In this document: piece by piece, positions 31,574-41,329 of the stretch | How positions within the stretch are numbered: the first letter of the stretch is position 1 | Layout: each line of letters opens with the position of its first letter | Assembly (NCBI RefSeq): GCF_900103845.1 | Contig: NZ_FNIJ01000017.1 | Location: forward strand, 62,001-126,000 | Direction: 5' to 3' | Length of the DNA stretch: 64,000 bases | DNA from: Pseudomonas jinjuensis | GTDB taxonomy: Bacteria; Pseudomonadota; Gammaproteobacteria; Pseudomonadales; Pseudomonadaceae | Program-made: the position numbers and the translations under genes | The notes under the pieces: generated by a model | What the model saw: the letters and a program-made list of their open reading frames with translations, nothing else | Told to the model about the DNA's origin: nothing | The model's database searches: none

Positions 31574-33508
31574 GTGTCCGCCGTCCTTTCCCTGTTGCGC
31601 AGCCGTCTGCTGCGCCCCGTGTTCATCGCCCTCGGCATCGCGCTGCTGGTGCAACTGCTGATCGCGCTGTGGCTTACCCGCAGCACCGTCGACCATCTGG
31701 TGGAGGATCTTGGTGCGCGCCTGGGTGGCGAGTCGCAGAACCTCGCTGGCGAGCTGGAGCGGGCCGGCAAGGAATTGTCGTCCGGCCTGGGCGAGCTTTC
31801 CGCGAACACCCGCGAGCGCCTGGGCGCGGCACTGACCGCGCGCCTGGAAGCGGAGCGCGGCGAATTGCGCCAGAGCCTGGAGCAGGGGCTGCGGCAGTCG
31901 GCGGACCAGCTCGCCCAGCTGCTCGCCGCGGTGGCGCCCAAGGCGATGTGGGACAACGACGTGCCCACGCTTTCGGAATACGCCAGGCGCTCGCAGGCCA
32001 ATCCGAGCGTGCTCTTCGTGGTCTACGACGACCCGCAGGGGCAGCATCTGACCCGCTACCTGAACCGCCAGGACCCGCGCATCCAGGCCCTGCTCGCCAA
32101 GGGCAAGGGCGAGCGCGCGCTGGACAAGGTGCTGGAGGCGGCGGCGCACGACGACTCGGTGATCCTGGTCAACGCGCCGATCAGTCCGAACGGGGTGCTG
32201 ATCGGCACCGTGCGCCTGGGCATGTCGACCGAGGATATCGACCGGCAGATACAGGCCCTGGACATTCGCTTCTCCGCGCTGATCGCCAGCGGCGACCAAC
32301 TGGTGGCGGAAAGCCTCGCCAGCGCCGCCGCCGACAGCAGTGCGGCGCTGGGCGCGCGGCTGCAGTCGGCCCGCCAGGTGGCCGCCGGCATGAGCGAGAG
32401 TGCCCGTGGTGCGGTGGAGGATTCCGCCAGCAGCCTGCGCTGGCGCATCGGCGCGGGACTGGTGCTGGTCGGGCTGGGCGTGCTGCTGGTGCTGGCGCTG
32501 GTCCTCGGCCGTCGCGTGGTCAGCCGGTTGCGCCTGCTGATCGATGCGCTGAACGACCTGGCGGCCGGGGAGGGCGACCTGACCCGCAGGGTGCGTCTGG
32601 ACAGCCGTGACGAAGTGGGCGAGATGGCGGCGGCGGTCAACCGCTTCGTCGACAAACTGCAGCCCATCGTCCGCGAGGCCGGCCAGGTGGCGCAGCGCAC
32701 CGGCACGGAAATCGCCGCCCTGGCGTCGCGCAGCGCCAGCGCCGAGGCGGCTGCGGATCGCCAGCGCAACGAGGTGGCCGGCAGTCTGGAGGCGTTGTCG
32801 GGAATGGCCGCCGAGGCGGCAGTGGAAAGCCGGGCCATGCAGGACGCGCTGAACCGGGTGGCGGCCATCCGCAAGGCGGCGAACGACAACGCGGCCATTG
32901 CGCGGAATGTCGGCGGGCTGATCGAAACCCTGGAGGCGCGGGTGCAGAACGGCGCCGGCGTGATCGAGCGGCTGGCGCAGCAGAGCGAGCAGATCGAGGT
33001 GGTGCTGTCGGTGATCCACGGTATCGCCGAACAGACCAATCTGCTGGCGCTCAACGCCGCCATCGAGGCGGCCCGCGCCGGCGAGAGCGGGCGCGGTTTC
33101 GCCGTGGTCGCCGACGAGGTGCGCGCGCTGGCGAGCAAGACCCAGCAGTCCACCGGCGATATCCAGGCGCATATCGGCGCCCTGCAGGCCGGCGCGCGCG
33201 AGGCGGTGGAAGCCATCGGCCAGGCGCGCGAACAGGCTGCCCAGGGGCTGGCCGCGCTGCTCGACAGCGAGCGTCTGCAGCGCGAGGTGCAGCAGGCGGT
33301 GGAGGAAGTGCATGGCGCCATCGAGTCGGCGGCACGAGCGGCCGAGCAGCAGGCGGAAGGCGCGGTGGCGGTGCGCGGCCGGGTGGAGGTGATCCACGCC
33401 GAAGCCAGTCGCGCGGCCGAAGCGGTGGCGGAGACGGCGGGTAGCGGGCGGGTGCTGGACGACCTGGCGGCCCAGTTGCGCGCCAGTCTCGGTCAGTTCA
33501 AGGCCTGA
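31574..33508 (+). CDS. Methyl-accepting chemotaxis protein
   Basis: A 644-residue chemoreceptor from the GTG at 31574, preceded by TTGGAGG. Two membrane helices (about 16-37 and 292-314) enclose a periplasmic sensor of about 250 residues. That sensor begins and ends with long coiled helices and has a compact centre (about 130-220, [18 protein letters not shown]). A HAMP segment follows ([20 protein letters not shown]). The signalling tip [20 protein letters not shown] lies at about residues 484-503. The ligand is unknown. A chemoreceptor also sits next to purA in P. putida, to my knowledge, so the placement is probably ancestral. Confidence 0.93.
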   Translation: MSAVLSLLRSRLLRPVFIALGIALLVQLLIALWLTRSTVDHLVEDLGARLGGESQNLAGELERAGKELSSGLGELSANTRERLGAALTARLEAERGELRQSLEQGLRQSADQLAQLLAAVAPKAMWDNDVPTLSEYARRSQANPSVLFVVYDDPQGQHLTRYLNRQDPRIQALLAKGKGERALDKVLEAAAHDDSVILVNAPISPNGVLIGTVRLGMSTEDIDRQIQALDIRFSALIASGDQLVAESLASAAADSSAALGARLQSARQVAAGMSESARGAVEDSASSLRWRIGAGLVLVGLGVLLVLALVLGRRVVSRLRLLIDALNDLAAGEGDLTRRVRLDSRDEVGEMAAAVNRFVDKLQPIVREAGQVAQRTGTEIAALASRSASAEAAADRQRNEVAGSLEALSGMAAEAAVESRAMQDALNRVAAIRKAANDNAAIARNVGGLIETLEARVQNGAGVIERLAQQSEQIEVVLSVIHGIAEQTNLLALNAAIEAARAGESGRGFAVVADEVRALASKTQQSTGDIQAHIGALQAGAREAVEAIGQAREQAAQGLAALLDSERLQREVQQAVEEVHGAIESAARAAEQQAEGAVAVRGRVEVIHAEASRAAEAVAETAGSGRVLDDLAAQLRASLGQFKA

Positions 33509-33565
33509 AATAGGGGAGGGCGCAGCCTTGCGGTTGCGCCCTCGCCGGAGTTTCCGGATCGCAGA

Positions 33566-33600
33566 AAGCACAAAGCCGAGCAGTGCTCGGCTTTGTGCTT
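33566..33600. terminator. Terminator of tRNA-Leu, also downstream of the chemoreceptor gene
   Basis: Seventeen bases, AAGCACAAAGCCGAGCA, are followed after a single G by their exact complement. The stem ends close to the tRNA 3' end on the minus strand and 58 bases past the chemoreceptor stop on the plus strand. Confidence 0.8.
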
Positions 33601-33605
33601 GAAGA

Positions 33606-33692
33606 TGGTGCCCAGGAGAAGACTCGAACTTCCACGGTGTTGCCACCGCTAGGACCTGAACCTAGTGCGTCTACCAATTCCGCCACCTGGGC
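33606..33692 (-). tRNA. tRNA-Leu (anticodon CAG)
   Basis: 87 bases including the encoded CCA. The acceptor stem is GCCCAGG/CCTGGGC and the anticodon loop is TTCAGGT within CTAGG/CCTAG, so the anticodon is CAG (reads CUG). The long variable arm expected of tRNA-Leu (GCGGTGGCAACACCGT) and the T-loop TTCGAGTC are present. Leucine CUG is the dominant leucine codon of this high-GC genome. Confidence 0.96.
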
Positions 33693-33755
33693 ACTGGAGT
33701 CGATGATTGCTCATCGTTTCCGTGTTACAACGTCTCAGCGACGCTGTGGGCGCGA

Positions 33756-33784
33756 ACTATAAAGAGCCCCTTTCCGCTTGTAAA
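33756..33784 (-). promoter_or_regulatory. Sigma-70 promoter of tRNA-Leu
   Basis: On the minus strand TTTACA and TATAGT are 17 bases apart, followed by a GC-rich discriminator (TCGCGCCC) typical of stringently controlled stable-RNA promoters. It lies about 60 bases upstream of the mature tRNA 5' end. Confidence 0.75.
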
Positions 33785-33897
33785 CCCCTGATGCGATAAA
33801 AAATTTATTCAGGGGCAAAGCTGACCGACGAGCGGATTTCGCGCTTCAATAGGTATATGACGACCTTACTAATGAACGAAAAGGTGATTTCACCCTG

Positions 33898-36609
33898 ATG
33901 GCCGATTGGCAAAACCTCGACCCCGAGGCCGCCCGCGAGGCGGAAAAATACGAAAACCCCATTCCCAGCCGCGAACTGATCCTGGCGCATCTCGCCGAAC
34001 GCGGCGCGCCCGCCACCCGGGCGCAACTGATAGAAGAGTTCGGCCTGCACGGCGAGGAGCCTGAAGAGGCACTGCGCCGCCGCCTGCGCGCCATGGAGCG
34101 CGACGGCCAGCTTATCTATACCCGCCGCGGCGCCTACGCGCCGGTGGACAAGCTCGACCTGATCCGCGGCCGCATCTCCGGCCATCGCGACGGCTTCGGC
34201 TTCCTCATCCCGGACGACGGCAGCGATGACCTGTTCCTCAGCCCGGCGCAGATGCGCCTGGTGTTCGACGGCGACCGCGCGCTGGCACGGGTATCCGGCT
34301 TCGACCGCCGCGGCCGCCGCGAAGGCGCGCTGGTGGAAGTGATCGAGCGCGCCCACGAGATCATCGTCGGCCGCTACTTCGAGGAGAGCGGCATCGGCAC
34401 GGTGGTCGCCGACAATCCGAAGATCCAGCAGGAAGTGCTGATCCCGCCGGGCAAGAGCGGCAAGGCCAAGCACAACCAGTTCGTCCAGGTGCGCATCGAC
34501 GTCTGGCCGAGCGTGCACCGCCAGGCCCAGGGCGAGGTGGTCGAGGTGCTCGGCGACTACATGGCGCCGGGCATGGAGATCGAAGTCGCGCTGCGCAGCT
34601 ACGACATTCCGCACGTCTGGCCGCAGGGCGTGGAGAAGGAGGCGGCCAGGCTCAAGCCGGAAGTGGCGGAGAAGGACAAGGAGAAGCGCGTCGACCTGCG
34701 CGCCCTGCCGTTCGTCACCATCGATGGCGAGGACGCCCGCGACTTCGACGACGCGGTATTCGCCGAGAAACGCAAGGGTGGCGGCTGGAGGCTGTATGTC
34801 GCCATCGCCGACGTCTCGCACTATGTGAAGGTCGGCTCGGCGCTGGACGAGGAAGCGGCCAGGCGCGGCAACTCGGTGTATTTCCCCGAGCGGGTCATCC
34901 CGATGCTGCCGGAAATTCTCTCCAACGGCCTCTGTTCGCTGAACCCACTGGTCGACCGGCTCGCCATGGTCTGCGAGATGAGCCTGTCCAGGGCCGGCAA
35001 GCTGACCGGCTACCAGTTCTACGAGGCGGTGATCCACTCCCACGCGCGGCTCACCTACACCAAGGTCAGCCAGTACCTGGAGACGCCTGACAGCCCCGGT
35101 GCCGAGCATCTGAAGAAACAGTTGCCGAACGTGGTGCCGCATCTGGACACGCTCTATGCGCTGTACAAGGTGCTGCTGGCGGCGCGGCATAGCCGCGGGG
35201 CAATCGATTTCGAGACCCAGGAGACGCGCATCGTCTTCGGCGCCGACCGCAAGATCTCGGAAATCCGCCCGACCCAGCGCAACGACGCGCACAAGCTGAT
35301 CGAGGAATGCATGCTGGCGGCCAACGTCGCCACCGCCAAGTTCCTCGAGAAGCACGAGATTCCCGCGCTGTACCGGGTCCACGACGGCCCGCCGCAGGAA
35401 AAGCTGAACAACCTGCGCCAGTTCCTCGGCGAACTCGGTCTGACCCTGTACCGCGGCAAGGGCGAACCGACCCCGGCGGACTACCAGGCGCTGCTGGAGA
35501 AGGTCCAGGGCCGTCCGGACTTCCAGCTGATCCAGACGGTGATGCTGCGTTCCCTCAGCCAGGCGGTGTACGCCCCGGAGAACCATGGCCACTTCGGCTT
35601 GAACTACGAGGCCTACACCCACTTCACCTCGCCAATCCGCCGCTATCCGGACCTGCTGGTGCACCGCGCGATCCGCAGCCTGGTCCGCTCCAAGCGGCAG
35701 TCCGAGCATGTCCAGCGCGTCGGCGCGGCGAGCATGCCGAAGGCGCGCATCTATCCCTACGACGAGCCGCGCCTGGAGCAGCTTGGCGAGCAGTGCTCGA
35801 TGACCGAGCGGCGCGCCGACGAGGCGACCCGCGACGTGGTCAACTGGCTGAAGTGCGAATACATGCGCGAGCGGGTAGGCGAGACCTTCCCCGGCGTGAT
35901 CACCGCGGTGACCGGCTTCGGCATCTTCGTCGAGCTGACCGACATCTATGTGGAGGGTCTGGTGCACGTCACCGCGCTGCCGGGCGACTACTACCACTTC
36001 GACCCGGTGCACCACCGCCTGGCCGGCGAGCGCACCGGTCGCAGCTTCCGCCTCGGCGATACCACCGAAGTGGTGGTGGCGCGGGTCGACCTGGACGAGC
36101 GCAAGATCGATTTCGAACTGGCCGACAACGTGCTCAGCGCACCGATCGGCCGGCGCAAGCGCGACGACAGGGCGCCGGAGAAGAAGGCTGCCAAGGGGCG
36201 CAAGGGCAAGGTCCGCGAGGAACCCGCCCCGGCCGCCCGGACGCCGGACCCGGCTCCCGCCGTCCAGCCGCGCAAGCGCAAGGTCGGCACGGTGCAGGCA
36301 CTGCCGGCGGTGGCGCCGGAAATGCTCGCCCAGGCCGAGGAAATGCTCGGCAATACCGATGTGCAGCGCAGCCGCGCGCTGAAGCAGTCGCTGCTGGCGG
36401 AGGCGCGGACGGGCAGCAAGCCGGCCGGAAAAGGCAAGGGCAAGGCCGCCAATGCCAAGCCGAAGGGCGCGGACCAGCCCAAGGCGAAGGCTCCGGCCGC
36501 CGGCAAGCCGGCCAAGTCCGGCAAGCATCGCAAGGGGCCTTCCAGGCCGAAAGCCGAATCCGGCGCCGCCAAGGGCGGTGCAGTCCGCAAGCGTAAGGTC
36601 AAGTCATGA
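33898..36609 (+). CDS. rnr: Ribonuclease R
   Basis: RNase R, 903 residues, a 3'-5' exonuclease able to degrade structured RNA. An N-terminal winged-helix domain (about 20-85) and two cold-shock domains precede the RNB catalytic domain. Its acidic centre is IDGEDARDFDD at residues 275-285. An S1 domain begins at about residue 665 (GVITAVTGFGIFVELTD). The last about 150 residues are Lys/Ala/Pro-rich and low in complexity, as in other pseudomonads. It overlaps rlmB by four bases. Confidence 0.96.
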   Translation: MADWQNLDPEAAREAEKYENPIPSRELILAHLAERGAPATRAQLIEEFGLHGEEPEEALRRRLRAMERDGQLIYTRRGAYAPVDKLDLIRGRISGHRDGFGFLIPDDGSDDLFLSPAQMRLVFDGDRALARVSGFDRRGRREGALVEVIERAHEIIVGRYFEESGIGTVVADNPKIQQEVLIPPGKSGKAKHNQFVQVRIDVWPSVHRQAQGEVVEVLGDYMAPGMEIEVALRSYDIPHVWPQGVEKEAARLKPEVAEKDKEKRVDLRALPFVTIDGEDARDFDDAVFAEKRKGGGWRLYVAIADVSHYVKVGSALDEEAARRGNSVYFPERVIPMLPEILSNGLCSLNPLVDRLAMVCEMSLSRAGKLTGYQFYEAVIHSHARLTYTKVSQYLETPDSPGAEHLKKQLPNVVPHLDTLYALYKVLLAARHSRGAIDFETQETRIVFGADRKISEIRPTQRNDAHKLIEECMLAANVATAKFLEKHEIPALYRVHDGPPQEKLNNLRQFLGELGLTLYRGKGEPTPADYQALLEKVQGRPDFQLIQTVMLRSLSQAVYAPENHGHFGLNYEAYTHFTSPIRRYPDLLVHRAIRSLVRSKRQSEHVQRVGAASMPKARIYPYDEPRLEQLGEQCSMTERRADEATRDVVNWLKCEYMRERVGETFPGVITAVTGFGIFVELTDIYVEGLVHVTALPGDYYHFDPVHHRLAGERTGRSFRLGDTTEVVVARVDLDERKIDFELADNVLSAPIGRRKRDDRAPEKKAAKGRKGKVREEPAPAARTPDPAPAVQPRKRKVGTVQALPAVAPEMLAQAEEMLGNTDVQRSRALKQSLLAEARTGSKPAGKGKGKAANAKPKGADQPKAKAPAAGKPAKSGKHRKGPSRPKAESGAAKGGAVRKRKVKS

Positions 36610-37358
36610 GTCAGTGGGAAAGGGTCTACGGCGTGCACGCCGTGGAGGCGTTGCTGCGCCATCATCCGAAGCGGGTCAAGCAGCTGTGGCTGGCCGAAGG
36701 CCGCCATGATCCGCGGGTACAGGCGCTGGTCGAGCTGGCCGGCAAGGTTCGCGTGCCGGTCGGCACCCGCGAGCGCAAGGAACTCGACGAGTGGGCCGAA
36801 GGCGTGCACCAGGGCGTGGTCGCCGAGGTCAGCCCGAGCCAGGTGTGGGGCGAGAACATGCTCGACGAGCTGCTCGAACGCACGCCGGGTCCCGCCTTGC
36901 TGCTGGCGCTGGACGGTGTGACCGACCCGCACAACCTCGGCGCCTGCCTGCGCACCGCCGATGCCGCCGGCGCCCTGGCGGTGATAGTGCCGAAGGACAA
37001 GTCGGCCACGCTCAACGCCACGGTGCGCAAGGTCGCCTGCGGCGCTGCCGAGGTGATCCCGCTGGTGGCGGTGACCAACCTCGCGCGCACCCTGGAAAAA
37101 CTCCAGCAGCGCGGCCTGTGGGTGGTCGGTACCGCCGGCGAGGCGACCCAGACCCTCTACGAGCTCGATCTCACCGGGCCGACCGTGCTGGTGATGGGCG
37201 CCGAGGGCAAGGGCATGCGCCGGCTGACCCGCGAGCACTGCGACTACCTCGCCAGGCTGCCGATGGGCGGCAGCGTCAGCAGCCTGAACGTGTCGGTGGC
37301 GACGGGCGTGTGCCTGTTCGAGATCGTCCGGCAGCGCCAGCTCAAGACCGGCGCTTAG
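36606..37358 (+). CDS. rlmB: 23S rRNA (guanosine-2'-O-)-methyltransferase RlmB
   Basis: RlmB, 250 residues, a SpoU-family SAM methyltransferase that modifies G2251 of 23S rRNA. The three knotted-fold motifs are NLGACLRTADAAGA, VMGAEGKGMRRL and LPMGGSVSSLNVSVA. The N-terminal L30e-like RNA-binding domain starts VYGVHAVEALLR. It is coupled to rnr through an ATGA overlap. Confidence 0.97.
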   Translation: MSQWERVYGVHAVEALLRHHPKRVKQLWLAEGRHDPRVQALVELAGKVRVPVGTRERKELDEWAEGVHQGVVAEVSPSQVWGENMLDELLERTPGPALLLALDGVTDPHNLGACLRTADAAGALAVIVPKDKSATLNATVRKVACGAAEVIPLVAVTNLARTLEKLQQRGLWVVGTAGEATQTLYELDLTGPTVLVMGAEGKGMRRLTREHCDYLARLPMGGSVSSLNVSVATGVCLFEIVRQRQLKTGA

Positions 37359-37368
37359 CTTTGTTCTG

Positions 37369-37440
37369 GTAGGAGCGAGCTTGCTCGCGAACGGCGCCGG
37401 CCCCGTGCTCGCCCGGTTCGCGAGCAAGCTCGCTCCTACG
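37369..37440. repeat. Perfect BIME-like inverted repeat after rlmB
   Basis: Two exact 24-base inverted arms (37369-37392 and 37416-37439), beginning GTAGGAGCGAGCTTGCTCGC, enclose a 23-base centre. It starts 10 bases past the rlmB stop and upstream of the rpsF promoter, so it may separate the two operons. Confidence 0.9.
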
Positions 37441-37481
37441 AAGAACCCCCGCTCCATCTGTACAAATAATCGTCAATTGCC

Positions 37482-37510
37482 TTGCGCCACCTTCCCCCCT
37501 TCTCTAGAAT
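37482..37510 (+). promoter_or_regulatory. Sigma-70 promoter of the rpsF operon
   Basis: TTGCGC and TAGAAT lie 17 bases apart and are followed by a GC-rich discriminator (GTCGCCCC). The resulting leader of about 100 bases before rpsF is long enough to hold a regulatory RNA; an S6:S18-binding leader is known ahead of rpsF in many bacteria, but I could not prove one here. Confidence 0.7.
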
Positions 37511-37617
37511 GTCGCCCCTTGCCGTCCGGGCAGGTATTCGCACGCCGGCAAGTCAATTAGACATTCACTCCTTGCCTGACCGCATCGTCGGCAGGCTGCA
37601 ACCCGTAAGGAGCATTT

Positions 37618-38028
37618 ATGCGTCATTACGAAATCGTGTTCCTGGTTCACCCGGACCAGAGCGAACAAGTCGGTGGCATGGTCGAGCGTTACACCAAGGC
37701 CATCGAAGAAGACGGTGGCAAGGTTCACCGCCTGGAAGACTGGGGCCGTCGTCAGCTGGCTTACGCCATCAACAACGTGCACAAGGCTCACTACGTTCTG
37801 ATGAACGTCGAGTGCACCGCCAAGGCCCTGGCCGAGATGGAAGACAACTTCCGCTACAACGACGCCGTGATCCGTAACCTGGTGATCCGTCGCGACGAGG
37901 CCGTCACCGGCCAGTCCGAAATGCTGAAGGCCGAGGAAAGCCGCAACGAGCGCCGCGAGCGCCGTGAACGCCCCGAATCCAACGAGTCCGCTGACGGCGA
38001 AGACAGCCGCGACAGCGCTGACGAGTAA
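37618..38028 (+). CDS. rpsF: 30S ribosomal protein S6
   Basis: S6, 136 residues, binds S18 and 16S rRNA in the platform of the small subunit. It begins [17 protein letters not shown] and contains the conserved [20 protein letters not shown]. The C-terminal tail (from about 100) is acidic and Arg/Glu-rich, the part that RimK glutamylates in some bacteria. AAGGAG precedes the ATG. Confidence 0.99.
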   Translation: MRHYEIVFLVHPDQSEQVGGMVERYTKAIEEDGGKVHRLEDWGRRQLAYAINNVHKAHYVLMNVECTAKALAEMEDNFRYNDAVIRNLVIRRDEAVTGQSEMLKAEESRNERRERRERPESNESADGEDSRDSADE

Positions 38029-38057
38029 TCACGGACCAGTATTGAGGAGCCAATTCC

Positions 38058-38288
38058 ATGGCACGTTTCTTCCGTCGTCGTAAGTTCTGCCGTTTCACCG
38101 CTGAAGGCGTGAAAGAGATCGATTACAAAGATCTGAACACCCTGAAGGCCTACGTTTCCGAAACCGGCAAGATCGTTCCGAGCCGCATCACCGGCACCAA
38201 GGCCAAGTACCAGCGTCAGCTGGCCACCGCTATCAAGCGCGCCCGCTACCTGGCCCTGCTTCCCTACACCGACAGCCACGGCCGTTGA
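38058..38288 (+). CDS. rpsR: 30S ribosomal protein S18
   Basis: S18, 76 residues, basic, with the typical start [20 protein letters not shown] and the [16 protein letters not shown] core. It is the S6 partner, encoded 29 bases downstream of rpsF with a GAGGAG site ahead of its ATG. Confidence 0.99.
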   Translation: MARFFRRRKFCRFTAEGVKEIDYKDLNTLKAYVSETGKIVPSRITGTKAKYQRQLATAIKRARYLALLPYTDSHGR

Positions 38289-38324
38289 GATCGGGCAGTC
38301 GACACGAGGTAATGGATAGATCGC

Positions 38325-39194
38325 ATGCGCGCATTGGCTGAATTCGTCATGCGAGGCCGCATGCAGGCGACCCTTGTGGTCGTCGCAGCCGCGGTGCTGC
38401 AGCCGTTGTTCTGGCTGGGCGCCGCAGCAGGCAGTCTGGTGCTGTTGCGCCGCGGGGCGAGCGATGCCATCGGCATCATCGCCTGGGCGATGCTCCCGGC
38501 ACTGGCCTGGTGGTACCTGGGTGATCCCAGCGTTTCGCTGGTTCTGGTGGGTAGTGCGGTGCTGGCGCAGGTTCTGCGCAACGGCGCGCCCTGGAACCGG
38601 GTGATGCTGGCGAGCGTCGGGCTCGGCGTGGTGTTCGCACTGCTGCTGAGCACGGTATCGGCGGGGTTGATCGAAAGCCTTGCGGAAGCTTTCCGCAAGA
38701 TGCTGCCGCAAGTCCTGTCGGAGGCGCAGCTTCCGGCGGAACAGCAGGCAAGCCTGCAGGCGGAGATGGTCCCGGCCATCACCGGCCTGATGGCGGCATC
38801 GCTGCAATCGATCAGCCTGTTGTGCCTGATGCTGGCGCGCTACTGGCAGGCCGCGCTGTACAACCCGCAAGGGTTCGGCCGCGAGTTCCGCGCCCTGCGC
38901 CTGTCGCCGGCTACGGCTATCGGGCTGCTGCTGGGCGTGCTGGTACTGCCGTTGCTCGGTCCGCAGGCCACGGTGCTGGCGCCGATCTGCGCCGTGCCGC
39001 TGCTGTTCGCCGGGCTGGCGCTCGGTCATGGGCTGGTGGCGCTGAAGCGTCTGCCGGGACCCTGGCTGGTGCTGCTGTACCTGCTGGTGCTGCTGCTGGG
39101 AAATGTGATCTGTCTTGTCGCCGTGGTCGACAGTCTGTTTGATTTTCGTGGTCGCCTGGCCCGTCGCCAGGGGCCCACGAACGGTGAAGGTTAA
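38325..39194 (+). CDS. DUF2232 multispanning membrane protein
   Basis: A 289-residue hydrophobic protein with about eight predicted membrane helices and almost no charged loops. It starts MRALAEFVMRGRMQATLVVV. It occupies the conserved slot between rpsR and rplI found in Pseudomonas and relatives. No catalytic motif is visible; the family resembles energy-coupling-type membrane components, but the function is unknown. Confidence 0.88.
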   Translation: MRALAEFVMRGRMQATLVVVAAAVLQPLFWLGAAAGSLVLLRRGASDAIGIIAWAMLPALAWWYLGDPSVSLVLVGSAVLAQVLRNGAPWNRVMLASVGLGVVFALLLSTVSAGLIESLAEAFRKMLPQVLSEAQLPAEQQASLQAEMVPAITGLMAASLQSISLLCLMLARYWQAALYNPQGFGREFRALRLSPATAIGLLLGVLVLPLLGPQATVLAPICAVPLLFAGLALGHGLVALKRLPGPWLVLLYLLVLLLGNVICLVAVVDSLFDFRGRLARRQGPTNGEG

Positions 39195-39215
39195 AAGTTA
39201 AGAGGTAAGACTCAA

Positions 39216-39662
39216 ATGGAAGTCATCCTGCTGGAAAAGATCGCCAAACTGGGCAACCTGGGCGACAAGCTGAACGTAAAGGGCGGTTACGCCCGTAACT
39301 ACCTGCTGCCGCAGGGCAAGGCCACCGCTGCTACCGCTGCCAACGTCGCTGCGTTCGAAGAGCGCCGCGCCGAGCTGGAAAAGGCCGCTGCCGAGAAGAA
39401 GGCTGATGCCGAAGCTCGCGCTGCCCAACTGGCCGAGCTGATCGTCACCATCGGCGCTCACGCCGGTGACGAAGGCAAGCTGTTCGGCTCGATCGGCACC
39501 CGCGACATCGCCGAAGCGGTATCCGCTGCCGGCTACCCGCTGGAAAAGGCCGAAGTGCGCCTGCCCAACGGCCCGCTGCGTACCGTTGGCGAGTACAACG
39601 TCGAAGTGCAACTGCACACCGACGTCGAAAGCACTCTGCACGTGGTCGTGGTCGCCGAGTAA
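39216..39662 (+). CDS. rplI: 50S ribosomal protein L9
   Basis: L9, 148 residues, two globular domains joined by a long central helix (about 40-75, Ala/Glu/Lys-rich). The N-terminal signature [18 protein letters not shown] and [13 protein letters not shown] is complete. A terminator follows, separating it from dnaB. Confidence 0.99.
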   Translation: MEVILLEKIAKLGNLGDKLNVKGGYARNYLLPQGKATAATAANVAAFEERRAELEKAAAEKKADAEARAAQLAELIVTIGAHAGDEGKLFGSIGTRDIAEAVSAAGYPLEKAEVRLPNGPLRTVGEYNVEVQLHTDVESTLHVVVVAE

Positions 39663-39713
39663 GCGATCCGTCGCTGGGCTGATGCATTCCACTGCAGCAG
39701 TCCGCTAACATCG

Positions 39714-39750
39714 GGCGCGGCCCCTCCGGGTGCCGCGCCCTTTGTTTTTC
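39714..39750 (+). terminator. Terminator after rplI
   Basis: GGGCGCGGC and GCCGCGCCC form a 9-base stem followed by TTTGTTTTT, 52 bases past the rplI stop. Confidence 0.85.
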
Positions 39751-39777
39751 TGCCTTCCTCATTTATCCAGCGAGCCC

Positions 39778-41172
39778 ATGACCGACATCACCCTCCCCGA
39801 GCAGTACGACCTGGAAACGGCCGCCCTCAAGGTTCCGCCGCATTCGATCGAAGCCGAGCAATCGGTGCTGGGCGGTTTGATGCTGGACAACAACGCCTGG
39901 GAGCGGGTGCTGGATGCGGTATCCGACGGCGACTTCTACCGTCACGACCACCGCCTGATCTTCCGGGCGATCTACAAGCTCGCCGAGCGCAACCAGCCGT
40001 TCGACGTGGTCACCCTGTCCGAGCAGTTGGACAAGGAAGGCCAGCTGTCGCAGGTCGGCGGCCTGGCCTATCTCGCCGAGCTGGCGAAGAACACGCCGTC
40101 GGTGGCGAACATCAAGGCTTATGCGAACATCATCCGCGAGCGCGCCACGTTGCGGCAACTGATCGGCATCAGCAGCGACATCGCCGACAGCGCCTTCAAC
40201 CCGCAGGGGCGCAACGCCGAGGAAATCCTCGACGAGGCCGAGCGCAAGATCTTCGAGATCGCCGAGGCGCGGCCGAAGACCGGCGGCCCGGTGGGTATCG
40301 GCGACATCCTGGTGAAGACCATCGACCGGATCGACCACCTGTTCAACACCGCCGAGGCGCTGACCGGGATTTCCACCGGCTTCACCGACCTCGACGAGAA
40401 GACCAGCGGCCTGCAACCGGCGGACCTGGTGATCGTCGCCGGCCGTCCGTCCATGGGCAAGACCACCTTCGCCATGAACCTGGTGGAGAACGCCCTGATG
40501 CGCAGCGACAAGGCCATCCTGGTGTACTCCCTGGAAATGCCCTCCGACTCCATCGTGATGCGTATGCTCGCGTCGCTCGGCCGCATCGACCAGACCAAGG
40601 TGCGTTCGGGCAAGCTGGACGACGACGACTGGCCGCGCCTGACCTCGGCGGTGAACCTGCTCAGCGACCGCAAGCTGTTCATCGACGACACCGCCGGCAT
40701 CTCGCCTTCGGAAATGCGCGCGCGTACCCGCCGCCTGGCCCGCGAGCACGGCGAAATCGGACTGATCATGGTCGACTACCTGCAGCTGATGCAGATTCCC
40801 GGTTCCGCCGGCGATAACCGCACCAACGAGATTTCCGAGATTTCCCGCTCGCTCAAGGCCCTGGCGAAGGAATTCAACTGTCCGGTGGTGGCGCTCTCGC
40901 AGCTCAACCGCTCGCTGGAACAGCGCCCCAACAAGCGCCCTGTGAACTCCGACCTGCGCGAATCCGGAGCGATCGAGCAGGACGCCGACGTGATCATGTT
41001 CGTCTACCGCGACGAGGTGTATCACCCGGAGACCGAGTTCAAGGGCGTGGCCGAAATCATCATCGGCAAGCAGCGTAACGGTCCCATCGGCACCGTGCGC
41101 GTGGCCTTCCTCGGTCGCTACAGCCGCTTCGAGAACCTCGCTCCGGGGATGTACAACTTCGAAGACGAATGA
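39778..41172 (+). CDS. dnaB: Replicative DNA helicase
   Basis: DnaB, 464 residues, the hexameric 5'-3' fork helicase. The N-terminal primase-interaction domain (about 15-125) begins LKVPPHSIEAEQSVLGGLM. The RecA-like C-terminal domain carries Walker A GRPSMGKTTFAMN, the Walker B/H2 region MVDYLQLMQI and RESGAIEQDADVIMFVYRDE. No intein interrupts it. The ATG at 39778 gives the standard pseudomonad N-terminus. Confidence 0.98.
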   Translation: MTDITLPEQYDLETAALKVPPHSIEAEQSVLGGLMLDNNAWERVLDAVSDGDFYRHDHRLIFRAIYKLAERNQPFDVVTLSEQLDKEGQLSQVGGLAYLAELAKNTPSVANIKAYANIIRERATLRQLIGISSDIADSAFNPQGRNAEEILDEAERKIFEIAEARPKTGGPVGIGDILVKTIDRIDHLFNTAEALTGISTGFTDLDEKTSGLQPADLVIVAGRPSMGKTTFAMNLVENALMRSDKAILVYSLEMPSDSIVMRMLASLGRIDQTKVRSGKLDDDDWPRLTSAVNLLSDRKLFIDDTAGISPSEMRARTRRLAREHGEIGLIMVDYLQLMQIPGSAGDNRTNEISEISRSLKALAKEFNCPVVALSQLNRSLEQRPNKRPVNSDLRESGAIEQDADVIMFVYRDEVYHPETEFKGVAEIIIGKQRNGPIGTVRVAFLGRYSRFENLAPGMYNFEDE

Positions 41173-41238
41173 AGACGAACAAGGCTGGAGGCTGTGCGTA
41201 AGAGCTTGATGCGGAGTGGGAGGGGGGTATGCTGTTTG

Positions 41239-41329
41239 CCTTCAGCCTTCAGCCTTCAGCCTTCAGCCTTCAGCCTTCAGCCTTCAGCCTTCAGCCTTCA
41301 GCCTTCAGCCTTCAGCCTTCAGCCTTCAG
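41239..41329 (+). repeat. Thirteen perfect tandem copies of CCTTCAG before alr
   Basis: A 91-base array of 13 identical 7-base units ends 11 bases before the alr ATG. Because the unit is not a multiple of three, all three frames across it encode the same heptapeptide repeat (PSAFSLQ). Arrays like this change copy number by slipped-strand mispairing. The array occupies the position where promoter, leader and ribosome binding site of alr would normally lie. Confidence 0.97.

Noticed and set aside
33805-36528. 907-codon minus-strand frame over rnr
   Set aside because: Shadow of rnr caused by codon bias; no recognisable protein features.
41239-41329. CRISPR array
   Set aside because: The units are 7 bases long with no spacers; this is a simple sequence repeat.
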